NCBI RefSeq assembly: GCF_020510705.1 | Contig: NZ_CP075184.1 | Span: 372,001 to 436,000, forward strand | Source of the DNA: Acidovorax radicis | GTDB taxonomy: Bacteria > Pseudomonadota > Gammaproteobacteria > Burkholderiales > Burkholderiaceae_C | Length of the DNA: 64,000 nt | Reading direction: 5' to 3' | Part shown: positions 28,643 to 36,681 of the stretch, piece after piece | How the letters are laid out: every line of letters begins with the position of its first letter | How positions within the stretch are numbered: the first letter of the stretch is position 1 | Notes under the pieces: generated by a model | Database searches by the model: none | The model's input: only the letters and a program-made list of their open reading frames with translations | What the model was told of the DNA's origin: nothing | Position numbers and translations under genes: made by a program

Positions 28643-29524
28643 ATGGGACAAAAAATCCATCCTACCGGCTTCCGCCTTGCGGTCAGCCGCAACTGGTCCA
28701 GCCGTTGGTACGCCAGCAACCGTGATTTCGCGGGCATGCTGGCCGAAGACATCAAGGTGCGCGAGTACCTGAAGGCCAAGCTCAAGAACGCGGCTGTGTC
28801 GCGCATCCTGATCGAGCGTCCTGCCAAGAACGCCCGCATCACCATTTACTCGGCTCGTCCGGGCGTGGTGATCGGCAAGAAGGGTGAAGACATCGAGAAC
28901 CTCAAGAAGGAACTCGCCATTCGCCTGGGCGTGCCTGTCGCAGTGAACATCGAAGAAGTGCGCAAGCCTGAAATCGATGCCAAGCTGATCGCCGACAGCA
29001 TCACGCAACAGCTTGAAAAGCGGATAATGTTCCGCCGCGCCATGAAGCGCGCCATGCAGAACGCCATGCGTCTGGGTGCCCAGGGCATCAAGATCATGTC
29101 GTCCGGTCGTCTGAACGGTATCGAAATCGCTCGCTGCGAGTGGTACCGTGAAGGCCGCGTGCCACTTCATACGTTGCGCGCCGACATCGACTACGGTACC
29201 TCCGAAGCTAAGACCACCTATGGTGTGATCGGCGTCAAGGTCTGGGTCTACAAGGGTGACACCTTGGGTCGCAATGATCTGCCCGCAGTGGAAACACCGC
29301 GTCCAGACGACGAGCGCCGCCCACGTGGTCCACGCCGTGATGGCCGCCCAGGTGGCGACCGTCCAGGCGCAGGTCGCGGTCCACGTCGTCCTGTCGGTGG
29401 CAACACCGCACCGGCCGATGGCAGCGACAAGCCCGTCGGCGCCGGTGGCGCCGATGCAACCGCCGTTAAGCGCGTTCGTAAAGTTGACGCGCCCGCTACA
29501 GCAGCGGACGGCAAAGGAGAATAA
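28643..29524 (+). CDS. rpsC: 30S ribosomal protein S3 with a long C-terminal extension
   Basis: 293 residues, about 60 more than E. coli S3 (about 233). The core is complete: [12 protein letters not shown] at the start, KH domain with [14 protein letters not shown], and [23 protein letters not shown] split at the core end. From about residue 222 a disordered tail rich in Arg, Pro and Gly follows ([20 protein letters not shown]...), ending in an Ala/Thr/Lys segment. S3 sits at the mRNA entry tunnel and has helicase activity with S4. The tail should project on the solvent side; its role is unknown. Confidence 0.96.
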   Translation: MGQKIHPTGFRLAVSRNWSSRWYASNRDFAGMLAEDIKVREYLKAKLKNAAVSRILIERPAKNARITIYSARPGVVIGKKGEDIENLKKELAIRLGVPVAVNIEEVRKPEIDAKLIADSITQQLEKRIMFRRAMKRAMQNAMRLGAQGIKIMSSGRLNGIEIARCEWYREGRVPLHTLRADIDYGTSEAKTTYGVIGVKVWVYKGDTLGRNDLPAVETPRPDDERRPRGPRRDGRPGGDRPGAGRGPRRPVGGNTAPADGSDKPVGAGGADATAVKRVRKVDAPATAADGKGE

Positions 29525-29526
29525 AG

Positions 29527-29943
29527 ATGCTGCAACCTGCTCGCCGCAAATACCGCAAGGAGCAAAAGGGTCGTAACACTGGTGTCGCTACACGGGGAGC
29601 CTCCGTAGCGTTCGGTGATTTCGGCCTGAAGTGCACCGACCGTGGCCGTCTGACGGCCCGCCAGATCGAAGCTGCACGCCGTGCGATTTCCCGTCACGTC
29701 AAGCGTGGCGGCCGTATCTGGATCCGCGTGTTCCCGGACAAGCCAATCTCTACCAAGCCCGCAGAAGTGCGTATGGGTAACGGTAAGGGCAACCCCGAGT
29801 ACTACGTGGCTGAAATCCAGCCCGGCAAGATCGTTTTCGAGATCGTCGGTGTGCCCGAAGAACTGGCCCGTGAAGCGTTCCGCCTGGCTGCTGCCAAGCT
29901 GCCGCTGCGCACCACGTTCGTCAGCCGCCTGATCGGCGCGTAA
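29527..29943 (+). CDS. rplP: 50S ribosomal protein L16
   Basis: 138 residues, starting two bases after rps[40 protein letters not shown] and the [18 protein letters not shown] loop near the A site are conserved. The Arg in the latter loop is the position hydroxylated in E. coli. Confidence 0.97.
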   Translation: MLQPARRKYRKEQKGRNTGVATRGASVAFGDFGLKCTDRGRLTARQIEAARRAISRHVKRGGRIWIRVFPDKPISTKPAEVRMGNGKGNPEYYVAEIQPGKIVFEIVGVPEELAREAFRLAAAKLPLRTTFVSRLIGA

Positions 29944-29959
29944 TTCAGGAGAACAAGCA

Positions 29960-30154
29960 ATGAAGACTACTGAACTGCGCCAAAAAGACGTCGCCGGCAT
30001 CGAAACCGAAATCAAGGCTTTGCAGAAAGCCCACTTCGGCCTTCGCATGCAAAAGGCTACGCAGCAATTGGCTAACACCAACACGCTGCGCACCACCCGC
30101 CGTGATATCGCACGTGCCAAGACCATTCTTGCTGAAAAGCAAGCCGCCAAGTAA
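29960..30154 (+). CDS. rpmC: 50S ribosomal protein L29
   Basis: 64 residues, two helices: [19 protein letters not shown] and [20 protein letters not shown]. Tunnel-exit protein beside L23. AGGAG precedes the ATG. Confidence 0.96.
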   Translation: MKTTELRQKDVAGIETEIKALQKAHFGLRMQKATQQLANTNTLRTTRRDIARAKTILAEKQAAK

Positions 30155-30164
30155 GGAGCCCAAC

Positions 30165-30434
30165 ATGACGGAACCTAAAAAATCCCTCAAGCGCACCTTG
30201 GTTGGCAAGGTGGTCAGCGACAAGCGTCAAAAGACTGTGACCGTGCTGATCGAGCGCCGTGTGAAGCACGAGCTCTACGGCAAGATCGTAGGCAAGTCGA
30301 GCAAGTACCACGCCCATGACGAAAAGGGCGAGTACAAGCTGGGCGATACGATCGAAATCACCGAGAGCCGTCCGCTCTCGAAAACCAAGAACTGGGTGGC
30401 TACCCGCTTGGTGCAAAAGGCCGGCCTGCTGTAA
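30165..30434 (+). CDS. rpsQ: 30S ribosomal protein S17
   Basis: 89 residues from ATG 30165 ([20 protein letters not shown]), with AAGGAG upstream. OB-fold protein that binds helix 11 of 16S r[21 protein letters not shown] is typical. Last gene of the operon in this genome: a strong terminator follows and the spc genes (rplN, rplX, rplE...) are absent. Confidence 0.97.
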   Translation: MTEPKKSLKRTLVGKVVSDKRQKTVTVLIERRVKHELYGKIVGKSSKYHAHDEKGEYKLGDTIEITESRPLSKTKNWVATRLVQKAGLL

Positions 30435-30483
30435 GCCGCCGTGTATTGATGTCCGGGGCATAACCCCGGGCAGCAAAGCCCTT

Positions 30484-30512
30484 CAAAACGACCCACAATG
30501 TGGGTCGTTTTG
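30484..30512 (+). terminator. Strong intrinsic terminator after rpsQ
   Basis: A 13-bp perfect stem CAAAACGACCCAC/GTGGGTCGTTTTG with a 3-base AAT loop, ending in a T-run (CGTTTTGCTTTG). A-rich upstream and T-rich downstream arms allow bidirectional use. Confidence 0.88.
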
Positions 30513-30604
30513 CTTTGTGGCGCCGCCGTTGTGCGTGTCGCAGTCGGGTGCGTTCAAGCGCAGCCGTTTCTATTCATTCACCCATCTATACCAAGGAGTT
30601 AACC

Positions 30605-31111
30605 ATGATCAAAGTCGGAGACACCCTGCCCGCGAGCACGCTGATGGAGTATTCGGAAGTGGCCGGCGAAGGCTGCAGCATTGGCCCGAATGCCGTTCCT
30701 GTGGACAAGGCTACCGCTGGCAAGACGATTGCCTTGTTTGCATTGCCCGGCGCCTTCACGCCCACCTGCTCTGCCCAGCATGTGCCAGGCTATATGGAGA
30801 AGGCCGCTGAGTTCAAGGCCGCCGGTGTGGATGAGATCTGGTGCGTGAGCGTGAACGATGCGTTCGTGATGGGTGCCTGGGCGCGTGACCAGAAAACCGA
30901 GGGCAAGGTTCGCATGCTGGGCGATGGCGATGCCACGTTCACCAAGGCCACCGGCCTGACGCTGGACCTGAATGGCAAAGGCTTGGGCTTGCGCAGCAAC
31001 CGCTACTCGATGCTGGTGCGCGATGGCAAGGTTGTCACACTCAATGTGGAAGCCCCGGGCAAGTTTGAAGTCAGTGGTGCCGACACGCTGCTGGCGCAGG
31101 CCAAGGCTTGA
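30605..31111 (+). CDS. Peroxiredoxin (Prx5/AhpE-like, thiol peroxidase)
   Basis: 168 residues; AAGGAG lies seven bases before the ATG. Active site PGAFTPTCSAQHVP with peroxidatic C55, and conserved Arg in GLGLRSNRYSMLV. The Prx5 subfamily reduces H2O2 and organic hydroperoxides using glutathione or thioredoxin. C24 is the other notable cysteine before the active site, and C79 (IWCVSV) lies after it. It has its own transcription unit after the ribosomal terminator. Confidence 0.93.
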   Translation: MIKVGDTLPASTLMEYSEVAGEGCSIGPNAVPVDKATAGKTIALFALPGAFTPTCSAQHVPGYMEKAAEFKAAGVDEIWCVSVNDAFVMGAWARDQKTEGKVRMLGDGDATFTKATGLTLDLNGKGLGLRSNRYSMLVRDGKVVTLNVEAPGKFEVSGADTLLAQAKA

Positions 31112-31123
31112 TCGTCGGCCTAT

Positions 31124-31174
31124 TTGCTTCTAAGTTGATAGCTGCTGGCGCTTTACCGTCAAGCGCTGGAGGCC
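31124..31174 (+). repeat. Dispersed ~50-bp repeat, copy 7
   Basis: TTGCTTCTAAGTTGATAGCT, GCTGGCGCTTTACCGTCAAG, CGCTGGAGGCC. Close to the family consensus. It lies between the convergent peroxiredoxin and acetyltransferase genes. Confidence 0.82.
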
Positions 31175-31181
31175 TGAAACG

Positions 31182-31673
31182 TCAAAAAACCTCTACCTTG
31201 AGGTAGTGGGCGCCGGGAATGGGGTTGTGATAGTAGGGCGGGATTTCTTCAAAGCCCAGGTCGGTGTAGAGCGCTCGCGCCGACTCCATCTCGTCCAGCG
31301 TATCCAGCAGAACGCAGGCATATCCTGCCTGGCGAGCCAGGTCGAGCATGGCTTCTGCCAACTCTCGTCCCAAGCCGAAACCGCGAAATGCCTTGCGCAC
31401 ATACAGGCGCTTCATTTCGCTGGCATTCGGATAGTCGGCGGCATCCAGCGGCCGCAGGGCGCAGCAGCCAGCAACGGCGCCTTCCACTTCGGCCAGTAGC
31501 AAGGCACCTCGGGGCGCTGCATAGTCGCCAGGCAATTGCGCCAGCTCGGTCTCAAAATTCTGAAAACAAAGATCCACCCCCAGGGCATCGGCGTATTCGC
31601 GAAAAATGTCGCGAACAGCGTCCATATCGGCGGGCGAGGAGGGGATCCGCAGGGTGACGGAAGGTTTGTCCAA
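31182..31673 (-). CDS. GNAT family N-acetyltransferase
   Basis: 163 residues. The acetyl-CoA site is in MKRLYVRKAFRGFGLGRELAEAML (motif A: R-G-x-G-L-G-R), followed by YACVLLDTLDEMESARALYTDLGFEEIPPYY, the usual C-terminal GNAT pattern. Cytoplasmic; the amine substrate is unknown. It resembles members of the MarR-like/YhfO type seen across Proteobacteria, but no specific role is claimed. Confidence 0.88.
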   Translation of the reverse strand: MDKPSVTLRIPSSPADMDAVRDIFREYADALGVDLCFQNFETELAQLPGDYAAPRGALLLAEVEGAVAGCCALRPLDAADYPNASEMKRLYVRKAFRGFGLGRELAEAMLDLARQAGYACVLLDTLDEMESARALYTDLGFEEIPPYYHNPIPGAHYLKVEVF

Positions 31674-31718
31674 AACGCGAGGGCTAAAACGACGGAATCC
31701 GCAGTGTAACGAGTCCGC

Positions 31719-32399
31719 TCAAAAAGCTGTTGCAGCCAGCGATGACACCCACCAGGACAGCCCGGCGCTCACAGCCAGTACAACCAACGCAGCCATGCGG
31801 CTGGCGGCATCGTCACGCGATGGTTTTGTGGATGCAGGCAGCGCCTTGTTGCCGTTCACCATGGGTCTGACCAGCCGCTGCTTGCGCACGCCCACATAAA
31901 AGGCGATGGCCAGAAGGTGCAATCCCACCAGGCCTAACACCAGGAACTGACCGATCTCCGTGTGGTAGCCCGTGGCCAGCCCGACCGTGGCGTTGGAGAC
32001 AAAATGCGCGAGCGGGCCCGCAAAGGCGATTTCATCGTCGCTAAGCAGGCCGCTGGCGACTTGGGCCACCAGCACGGCCAGCAGCACAAAGACCGACAGT
32101 GCGCCCAGTGGGCTATGGCCGATGTTGTCATCGGGGTGGGTATTGCCGTGCAGGTAGCGGAACACCCGTGCCGGTGAAAACAAAAACACGTGGAACCGTG
32201 ACCAATAGCCCCCGGCCAGCCCCCAGACGATTCGAAAAACCAGCAGCGCCAGCACGCAATAACCGAAGCGAAAATGCCATTCCATCGCATTGCCGCCGAC
32301 CTTGGCGGTGATGACCAGGGCGATCACGCAGGCGGCCAAGGCCCAGTGAAAGAGGCGAGTGGGAAGATCCCAGATGCGAACCGAAGTGTGTGGCGTCAT
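31719..32399 (-). CDS. Cytochrome b561/Ni-hydrogenase b-type membrane protein
   Basis: 226 residues from ATG 32399 (MTPHTSVRIWDLPTRLFHWAL). VRIWDLPTRLFHW is the classic start of the bacterial di-haem cytochrome b561 family. Further His ligands are visible in FRYLHGNTHPDDNIGHSPLG, GYHTEIGQFLVLGLVGLHLLA. Four membrane segments plus a C-terminal anchor (MAALVVLAVSAGLSWW). Likely passes electrons between the quinone pool and a periplasmic c-type cytochrome. The divergent neighbour is a cytochrome c', a plausible partner. Confidence 0.87.
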   Translation of the reverse strand: MTPHTSVRIWDLPTRLFHWALAACVIALVITAKVGGNAMEWHFRFGYCVLALLVFRIVWGLAGGYWSRFHVFLFSPARVFRYLHGNTHPDDNIGHSPLGALSVFVLLAVLVAQVASGLLSDDEIAFAGPLAHFVSNATVGLATGYHTEIGQFLVLGLVGLHLLAIAFYVGVRKQRLVRPMVNGNKALPASTKPSRDDAASRMAALVVLAVSAGLSWWVSSLAATAF

Positions 32400-32590
32400 G
32401 GTGGTGGGTGAAGGAGATGCGCTGTGGCGGACGGTGGCGGGCGGCGGCGGGCGGGACGGATACCGCCATTGTGCTGGAGCGCGGGGGGCAAAAAGCGGGC
32501 GGACCAAGCGTGACCGTGGTCAAGACGGCATACTCCCGTCGTTGTCCGGATTCCGTTTGCATTGTCCCCTCCCCACAAAAGGAAACACCC

Positions 32591-33046
32591 ATGAAGGCAC
32601 TTGTAGCGTTGACCTTGGCCGCCACGGCCCTGACCCTTTGTGCGCCCGCTTCGGCGCAGTTTGCCAAACCCGAAGACGCCATCAAATACCGCCAGAGTGC
32701 GCTGTTTGTGATGGGCCAGCATTTTGGCCGTATCGGTGCGATGGCCAATGGCCGCGCGCCGTTTGACGCCAAAGTGGCTCAGGACAACGCCGATATCGTG
32801 GCAGAAATGGCCAAGTTGCCGTGGGCAGGTTTTGGTGCCGGCACCGACAAGGGTGCGCAGACCAAGGCGCTGCCCGACATCTGGACCGAGCAAGCCAAAT
32901 TCAAGGACCATGCCACCAAACTGGAGGCAGAGTCCGTCAAGCTCGCGGCAGCGGCTAAAACGGGCAATCTCGACAATTTGAAGACGGCATTTGGCGCCAC
33001 AGCGGCCAGCTGCAAAGCCTGCCACGACAGCTTCCGCGCGAAGTGA
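32591..33046 (+). CDS. Cytochrome c' (class II c-type cytochrome)
   Basis: 151 residues with a signal peptide (cut near ASAQF). The class II haem site CKACH lies close to the C-terminus (C141, C144, H145). The N-terminal FAKPEDAIKYRQSALFVMGQHFGRI helix is typical of the four-helix-bundle family. Periplasmic; binds NO/CO in related species or acts as an electron carrier. Encoded divergently from the b561-type protein. Confidence 0.9.
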   Translation: MKALVALTLAATALTLCAPASAQFAKPEDAIKYRQSALFVMGQHFGRIGAMANGRAPFDAKVAQDNADIVAEMAKLPWAGFGAGTDKGAQTKALPDIWTEQAKFKDHATKLEAESVKLAAAAKTGNLDNLKTAFGATAASCKACHDSFRAK

Positions 33047-33075
33047 TTCAAGAATCGGGCTCAGGCTCTTCGCTG

Positions 33076-33126
33076 TTGCTACATATTTTGTAGCTGTTGA
33101 CGCTTGGCCCATCAGCACAAAAGGCC
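33076..33126 (+). repeat. Dispersed ~50-bp repeat, copy 8
   Basis: TTGCTACATATTTTGTAGCT, GTTGACGCTTGGCCCATCAG, CACAAAAGGCC. The 3' half is degenerate and overlaps the terminator palindrome that follows. Confidence 0.7.
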
Positions 33127-33149
33127 AATTTCATATGAAATTGGCCTTT
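33120..33149. terminator. 30-bp perfect palindrome, bidirectional terminator
   Basis: AAAGGCCAATTTCAT/ATGAAATTGGCCTTT, 15-bp arms without a break, between the convergent cytochrome c' and TlpA-like genes. A- and T-rich outer ends suit termination from both sides. Confidence 0.8.
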
Positions 33150-33203
33150 GTTTGTTGGAGCGAGACTCTCGCGGGGGAAAGCCCCCGCAGCAAGGGGCGT
33201 GGG

Positions 33204-33707
33204 TCAGGTTTCGGCCAGCAGCTTTTCGATGAGTTGGTGCAGCTCGGGGAAGTTGGGTGCTCCCACAAACGTCTTCACGATCTCGCCGCGCTTGTTGACG
33301 AGAAAGGTGGAAGGCGTCAGCCGCACATCGCCCCAGGCTTGTGCCACCTTGCCGGTGTTGTCGATGGCTACCTGAAAGGGCAGCTTGCGGGTTTCGGCGA
33401 AGTTGACCACATAGCTCGGAGGGTCGTAACTCATGGCCACGGCCAGCGTGTCAAAACCCTGGCGGTTGTATTTGTTGTAGGTGGCCACGATCTCGGGCAT
33501 TTCAGCGACGCAGGTGGTGCAGCTCGTGGCCCAGAAGTTGACCAGAGTGACCTTGCCTTTCAGATCCGCGGTGGACTTGCTGGAGCCATCCAGTAACACG
33601 AAGGTCGATTCGGGCGCAGCAGAGCGGCCTGTGTCGAGATACACATAGGCGCCTACCGCAGCAAACGCGGCGACCGCCACACCCGCAGCCCAATGCTTGA
33701 TTGCCAT
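33204..33707 (-). CDS. TlpA-like membrane-anchored thioredoxin
   Basis: 167 residues from ATG 33707 (MAIKHWAAGVAVAAFAAVGAYVYL), a single N-terminal anchor with the domain in the periplasm. Active site WATSCTTC (C63, C66) and cis-Pro region LTPSTFLVNKRG. Members of the TlpA/ResA group reduce disulfides, often for cytochrome c maturation or copper sites. Two c-type or b-type cytochrome genes are adjacent, which fits such a role. An upstream GTG/ATG (MDGVVM) would add five residues. Confidence 0.88.
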   Translation of the reverse strand: MAIKHWAAGVAVAAFAAVGAYVYLDTGRSAAPESTFVLLDGSSKSTADLKGKVTLVNFWATSCTTCVAEMPEIVATYNKYNRQGFDTLAVAMSYDPPSYVVNFAETRKLPFQVAIDNTGKVAQAWGDVRLTPSTFLVNKRGEIVKTFVGAPNFPELHQLIEKLLAET

Positions 33708-33957
33708 GACTACACCATCCATCCGTAAAAACTGGGGGCACTGGGCCCGTTCGGGTATTGTGCCGGACACCGCCTCCTGGCGCTGGCGTGTGGGGACTCT
33801 CGGTATTTTCAAATGCCGTTCTGACTGTGAGTTTGCCCTTCGGCAAAAGTTCTGCCAGATGGGGATTGCCAGCGTCGTTGGCTGCCACGCGCAGGCGCGA
33901 CGACCGCCGTTTGCTGGCGCGGCGGAAAACCAGTGCAGGGCTGCCGATAATCAACCC

Positions 33958-34545
33958 ATGAACCCAATACTGCGGATGCGGGCGGCTTCGGCCCCCGTGG
34001 TGGCTCTTGCGCTAACGCTTGCACTGACGCTCACGCTGGCCGCCTGCAGCCCGGCCTTGAATTGGCGCAGCGTGCCGGTCCCGGAGGCGGACCTCACGGT
34101 CACCCTTCCCTGTAAACCGGACGCCGCACACCGCACAGTGGAACTGGCGGGGGCGCCCGCTGAGCTGGCCATGGTGGGCTGCGAAGCCGACGGCGCGGTG
34201 TTTGCCGTGTCGCACACAGCCATGGCCGACCCTGCCTTGGTGGGCAAGGCGCTCGCACATTGGCGTGCTGCGGTGGTGGCGAATCTGGGGGCGCAGACCG
34301 CAGCCGCGGCCTCCGCTGCGGCCACCGACACCCCCTTTACGCCGCGTGGCGCCCTGGTGTTGCCGCAATCGGTGCGCACGGTGGTCCAGGGTCGGCGACC
34401 CGACGGCAGCGCGGTCACGGCCCAGGCGGTGTGGTTTGCACGGGCGTCGGGCCCGCAAATACGTCTTTACCACGCGGTTGTTTACACCGCCAAACCTCGG
34501 CCCGAATTGGCCGACCAGTTTTTTGAAGGGTTGGTGCTGCCATGA
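33958..34545 (+). CDS. Hypothetical lipoprotein upstream of MFS transporter
   Basis: 195 residues, MNPILRMRAASAPVVALALT..., with a lipobox LAAC and lipidated C30. The rest (VPEADLTVTLPCKPDAAHRTVEL...) looks like a small beta-rich envelope domain with two cysteines. No named family is recognised. The stop overlaps the MFS start codon (ATGA), so the two are translationally coupled. Position after Cys is SP, compatible with outer membrane sorting. Confidence 0.75.
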   Translation: MNPILRMRAASAPVVALALTLALTLTLAACSPALNWRSVPVPEADLTVTLPCKPDAAHRTVELAGAPAELAMVGCEADGAVFAVSHTAMADPALVGKALAHWRAAVVANLGAQTAAAASAAATDTPFTPRGALVLPQSVRTVVQGRRPDGSAVTAQAVWFARASGPQIRLYHAVVYTAKPRPELADQFFEGLVLP

Positions 34546-35822
34546 GTGCGCCAGCCCACTTGCTGCCTCGGCGCGCGGCCATTGTGGTGTTTCTGGCGTT
34601 TGCGTTCGCCTATTTTTTGTCGGCCTTGTTGCGGGCGGTCACTGCGACACTGGCGCCCACGCTGGCGCTGGAGTTTTCGCTGCATGCGCGGGATCTGGGG
34701 CTCTTGGCCGGTGGATTCTTTCTGGGGTTCGCCGCCACGCAATTGCCATTGGGCGCGTGGCTGGATCGCTATGGCTCGAAAAAAGTGGCGCTCGGATTCA
34801 TGGGGGCCGCGGTGCTGGGCTGCCTGGTGTTTTCGGTGGCCACGGGGTTTTCGGGGCTTTTTGCGGGGCGAGTGCTCTGTGGTGCCGGTGTCAGCGCATG
34901 CCTGATGGCGCCGCTCACCGGCTTTCGCCGCTGGCTGGAGCCCACCGCTCAGCTGCGGGCCAACTCGTGGATGCTGATGACAGGTTCGTTGGGCATGGTG
35001 GCCTCAACGCTGCCGGTGCAGTGGGCGTTGCCGGTGGTTGGGTGGCGGCCATTGTTCTGGGGCCTGGCGATACTGATTGCGGTGGCAATGGCGGTGATTG
35101 TCCGTTGGGTGCCGGCGTGGGGCCGATCGGGCATGGCAGCAGGCGATACCGCCCCTGGTACGGGTACGGCGCCTGTTGCCGCCGCATCCCCGGGGTATTC
35201 CGTGGTGTGGCGCCATCCCTACTTTCGCCGCCTCGCGCCACTGGGTTTCTTTTGTTACGGCGGCATGGTGGCTATGCAAACCTTGTGGGCGGGCCCGTGG
35301 ATGCAGCGCGTGGCGGGTTATTCGCCGTTGGAGGCTGCCACCGGGCTGTTCTGGATCAATGCCTCAATGCTCTGCACGTTCTGGGCCTGGGGCATGGTCA
35401 GCCCGTGGTTGCTGCGCAAAGGTTTTGATGCCAATCGTTTGATGGCGTTGGGGTTGCCGCTGAGCTTGCTGGTGCTGGCCGGCATCATCCAGGCTGCGGA
35501 GAGCGCCGGGAGCGTTGCATGGGCGCTGTTTTGTGTGTCATGTACCTTTGTCTCGCTTTCGCAACCGGCCATGGCCATGGAGTTTCCGCAGGCGCTGGTG
35601 GGGCGTGCCTTGTCGGCCTACAACCTGGTGATCTTTGCGGGCGTTTTTGTGGTGCAGTGGGGGATCGGCCTGGCCGTGGATGCCTTTGCCGCCGCCGGCT
35701 TTTCTACCGTGGCGTCTTTTCAGGCCGCCATGGCGGTGTACCTGGCGTGCAACGCAGGCGCGTATGCGTGGTTTCTGCTGCAGGGGCGGCGCCATAATGT
35801 GCTTCAAACCCTGACCCCATGA
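34542..35822 (+). CDS. Major facilitator superfamily transporter
   Basis: 426 residues, 12 predicted membrane segments. MFS loop 2-3 motif GAWLDRYGSKKVALGFM (G-x-x-x-D-R-x-G-x-K/R) is present, and a second degenerate copy occurs after the central loop. The substrate is unknown. Both ends overlap neighbours by ATGA: the lipoprotein upstream and the PTS EIIA gene downstream. This tight packing suggests one operon, though a functional tie to the PTS proteins is only inferred. Confidence 0.87.
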   Translation: MSAPAHLLPRRAAIVVFLAFAFAYFLSALLRAVTATLAPTLALEFSLHARDLGLLAGGFFLGFAATQLPLGAWLDRYGSKKVALGFMGAAVLGCLVFSVATGFSGLFAGRVLCGAGVSACLMAPLTGFRRWLEPTAQLRANSWMLMTGSLGMVASTLPVQWALPVVGWRPLFWGLAILIAVAMAVIVRWVPAWGRSGMAAGDTAPGTGTAPVAAASPGYSVVWRHPYFRRLAPLGFFCYGGMVAMQTLWAGPWMQRVAGYSPLEAATGLFWINASMLCTFWAWGMVSPWLLRKGFDANRLMALGLPLSLLVLAGIIQAAESAGSVAWALFCVSCTFVSLSQPAMAMEFPQALVGRALSAYNLVIFAGVFVVQWGIGLAVDAFAAAGFSTVASFQAAMAVYLACNAGAYAWFLLQGRRHNVLQTLTP

Positions 35823-36271
35823 GCCCCACCAGCATCCTCATCATTGCCCACGCACCGCTGGCCCATGCAATGCGCGAATGCGCGCTGCATGTGTTTTCCG
35901 ATTGCGCAGACGCCGTGGCAGCGCTGGATGTGCAGCCGAACCAGCCGCCCGAAGAGTCGCTGGCACAGGCCCGCATCCTGCTCGAACAGTTGGGCACCGA
36001 CACTACGCTGGTGCTGACCGACGTGTTTGGCGCCACGCCATGCAACGTTGCGCAGCGGCTGGTGGATGGCGTCCATTCGCGCCTGGTGACGGGTATCAAC
36101 CTGCCCATGCTGCTGCGGGCCGTGAGCTACCGCACCGAGTCGCTCGACTCCGTGGTCAACCGCGCCGTGGTGGGGGGCACCCAAGGGGTCATGCAAGTGG
36201 CCATCTCCGCGCCACAAAACCAGAACCGCCGCAACCGACATGATCAAGACACGTACGACCATCAGCAATAA
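35819..36271 (+). CDS. PTS EIIA component, mannose-type
   Basis: 150 residues. MSPTSILIIAHAPLAHAMRECA places the phosphorylatable His at H11, as in EIIA-Man (ILIIAHAPL). VLTDVFGATPCNVAQRL is also diagnostic. No EIIB or EIIC/D partner is nearby, which points to a regulatory rather than transport PTS. In related beta-proteobacteria this EIIA is phosphorylated by HPr. It overlaps the HPr gene by 32 bases. Confidence 0.92.
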   Translation: MSPTSILIIAHAPLAHAMRECALHVFSDCADAVAALDVQPNQPPEESLAQARILLEQLGTDTTLVLTDVFGATPCNVAQRLVDGVHSRLVTGINLPMLLRAVSYRTESLDSVVNRAVVGGTQGVMQVAISAPQNQNRRNRHDQDTYDHQQ

Positions 36272-36509
36272 ACTGGGCCTGCACGCCCGAGCGTCCGCCA
36301 AACTCACCAAGCTGGCGGGCAGTTTTCCGTGCGATGTCTTCATGAGCCGTGGCGAGCGCCGCATCAACGCCAAAAGCATCATGGGCGTGATGATGCTGGC
36401 CGCCGGTTTGGGTTCGGAAGTCGAGATCGAAACCAATGGCGAGCGCGAGCAGGAGGCCATGGAGGCGCTCCTGGCGCTGATCGCCGACAAGTTTGGCGAG
36501 GGTGAGTGA
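36240..36509 (+). CDS. ptsH: Phosphocarrier protein HPr
   Basis: 89 residues. Catalytic H15 in NKLGLHARASAKL and regulatory S46 in NAKSIMGVMML, so both EI phosphorylation and HPr-kinase control are possible. Its start lies inside the EIIA gene. A GC-rich repeat and 170 bases separate it from the enzyme I gene. Confidence 0.95.
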   Translation: MIKTRTTISNKLGLHARASAKLTKLAGSFPCDVFMSRGERRINAKSIMGVMMLAAGLGSEVEIETNGEREQEAMEALLALIADKFGEGE

Positions 36510-36512
36510 ACA

Positions 36513-36584
36513 TGGCCCCCACGGTTGCGCACTGCCTGCCGCTTTCAGCCACCCGAGGGGGAACAATCCGCTTTGGGGCGGCAG
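36513..36584 (+). repeat. GC-rich hairpin repeat (family B) between ptsH and ptsI
   Basis: Landmarks GGCCCCCACG, CCGAGGGGG and CTTTGGGGCGGC occur in the same order and spacing as in the creD insertion. It is degenerate in the middle. It may act as a partial terminator between HPr and enzyme I. Confidence 0.55.
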
Positions 36585-36681
36585 GGAGGACTGCTGGAAT
36601 GGCGCCCGTGAACGCGAATCGCATGGCTATTGACTCCACCAAAAACGAATGGGTCGGTCCGGGTGGGCCGACGATAACACC

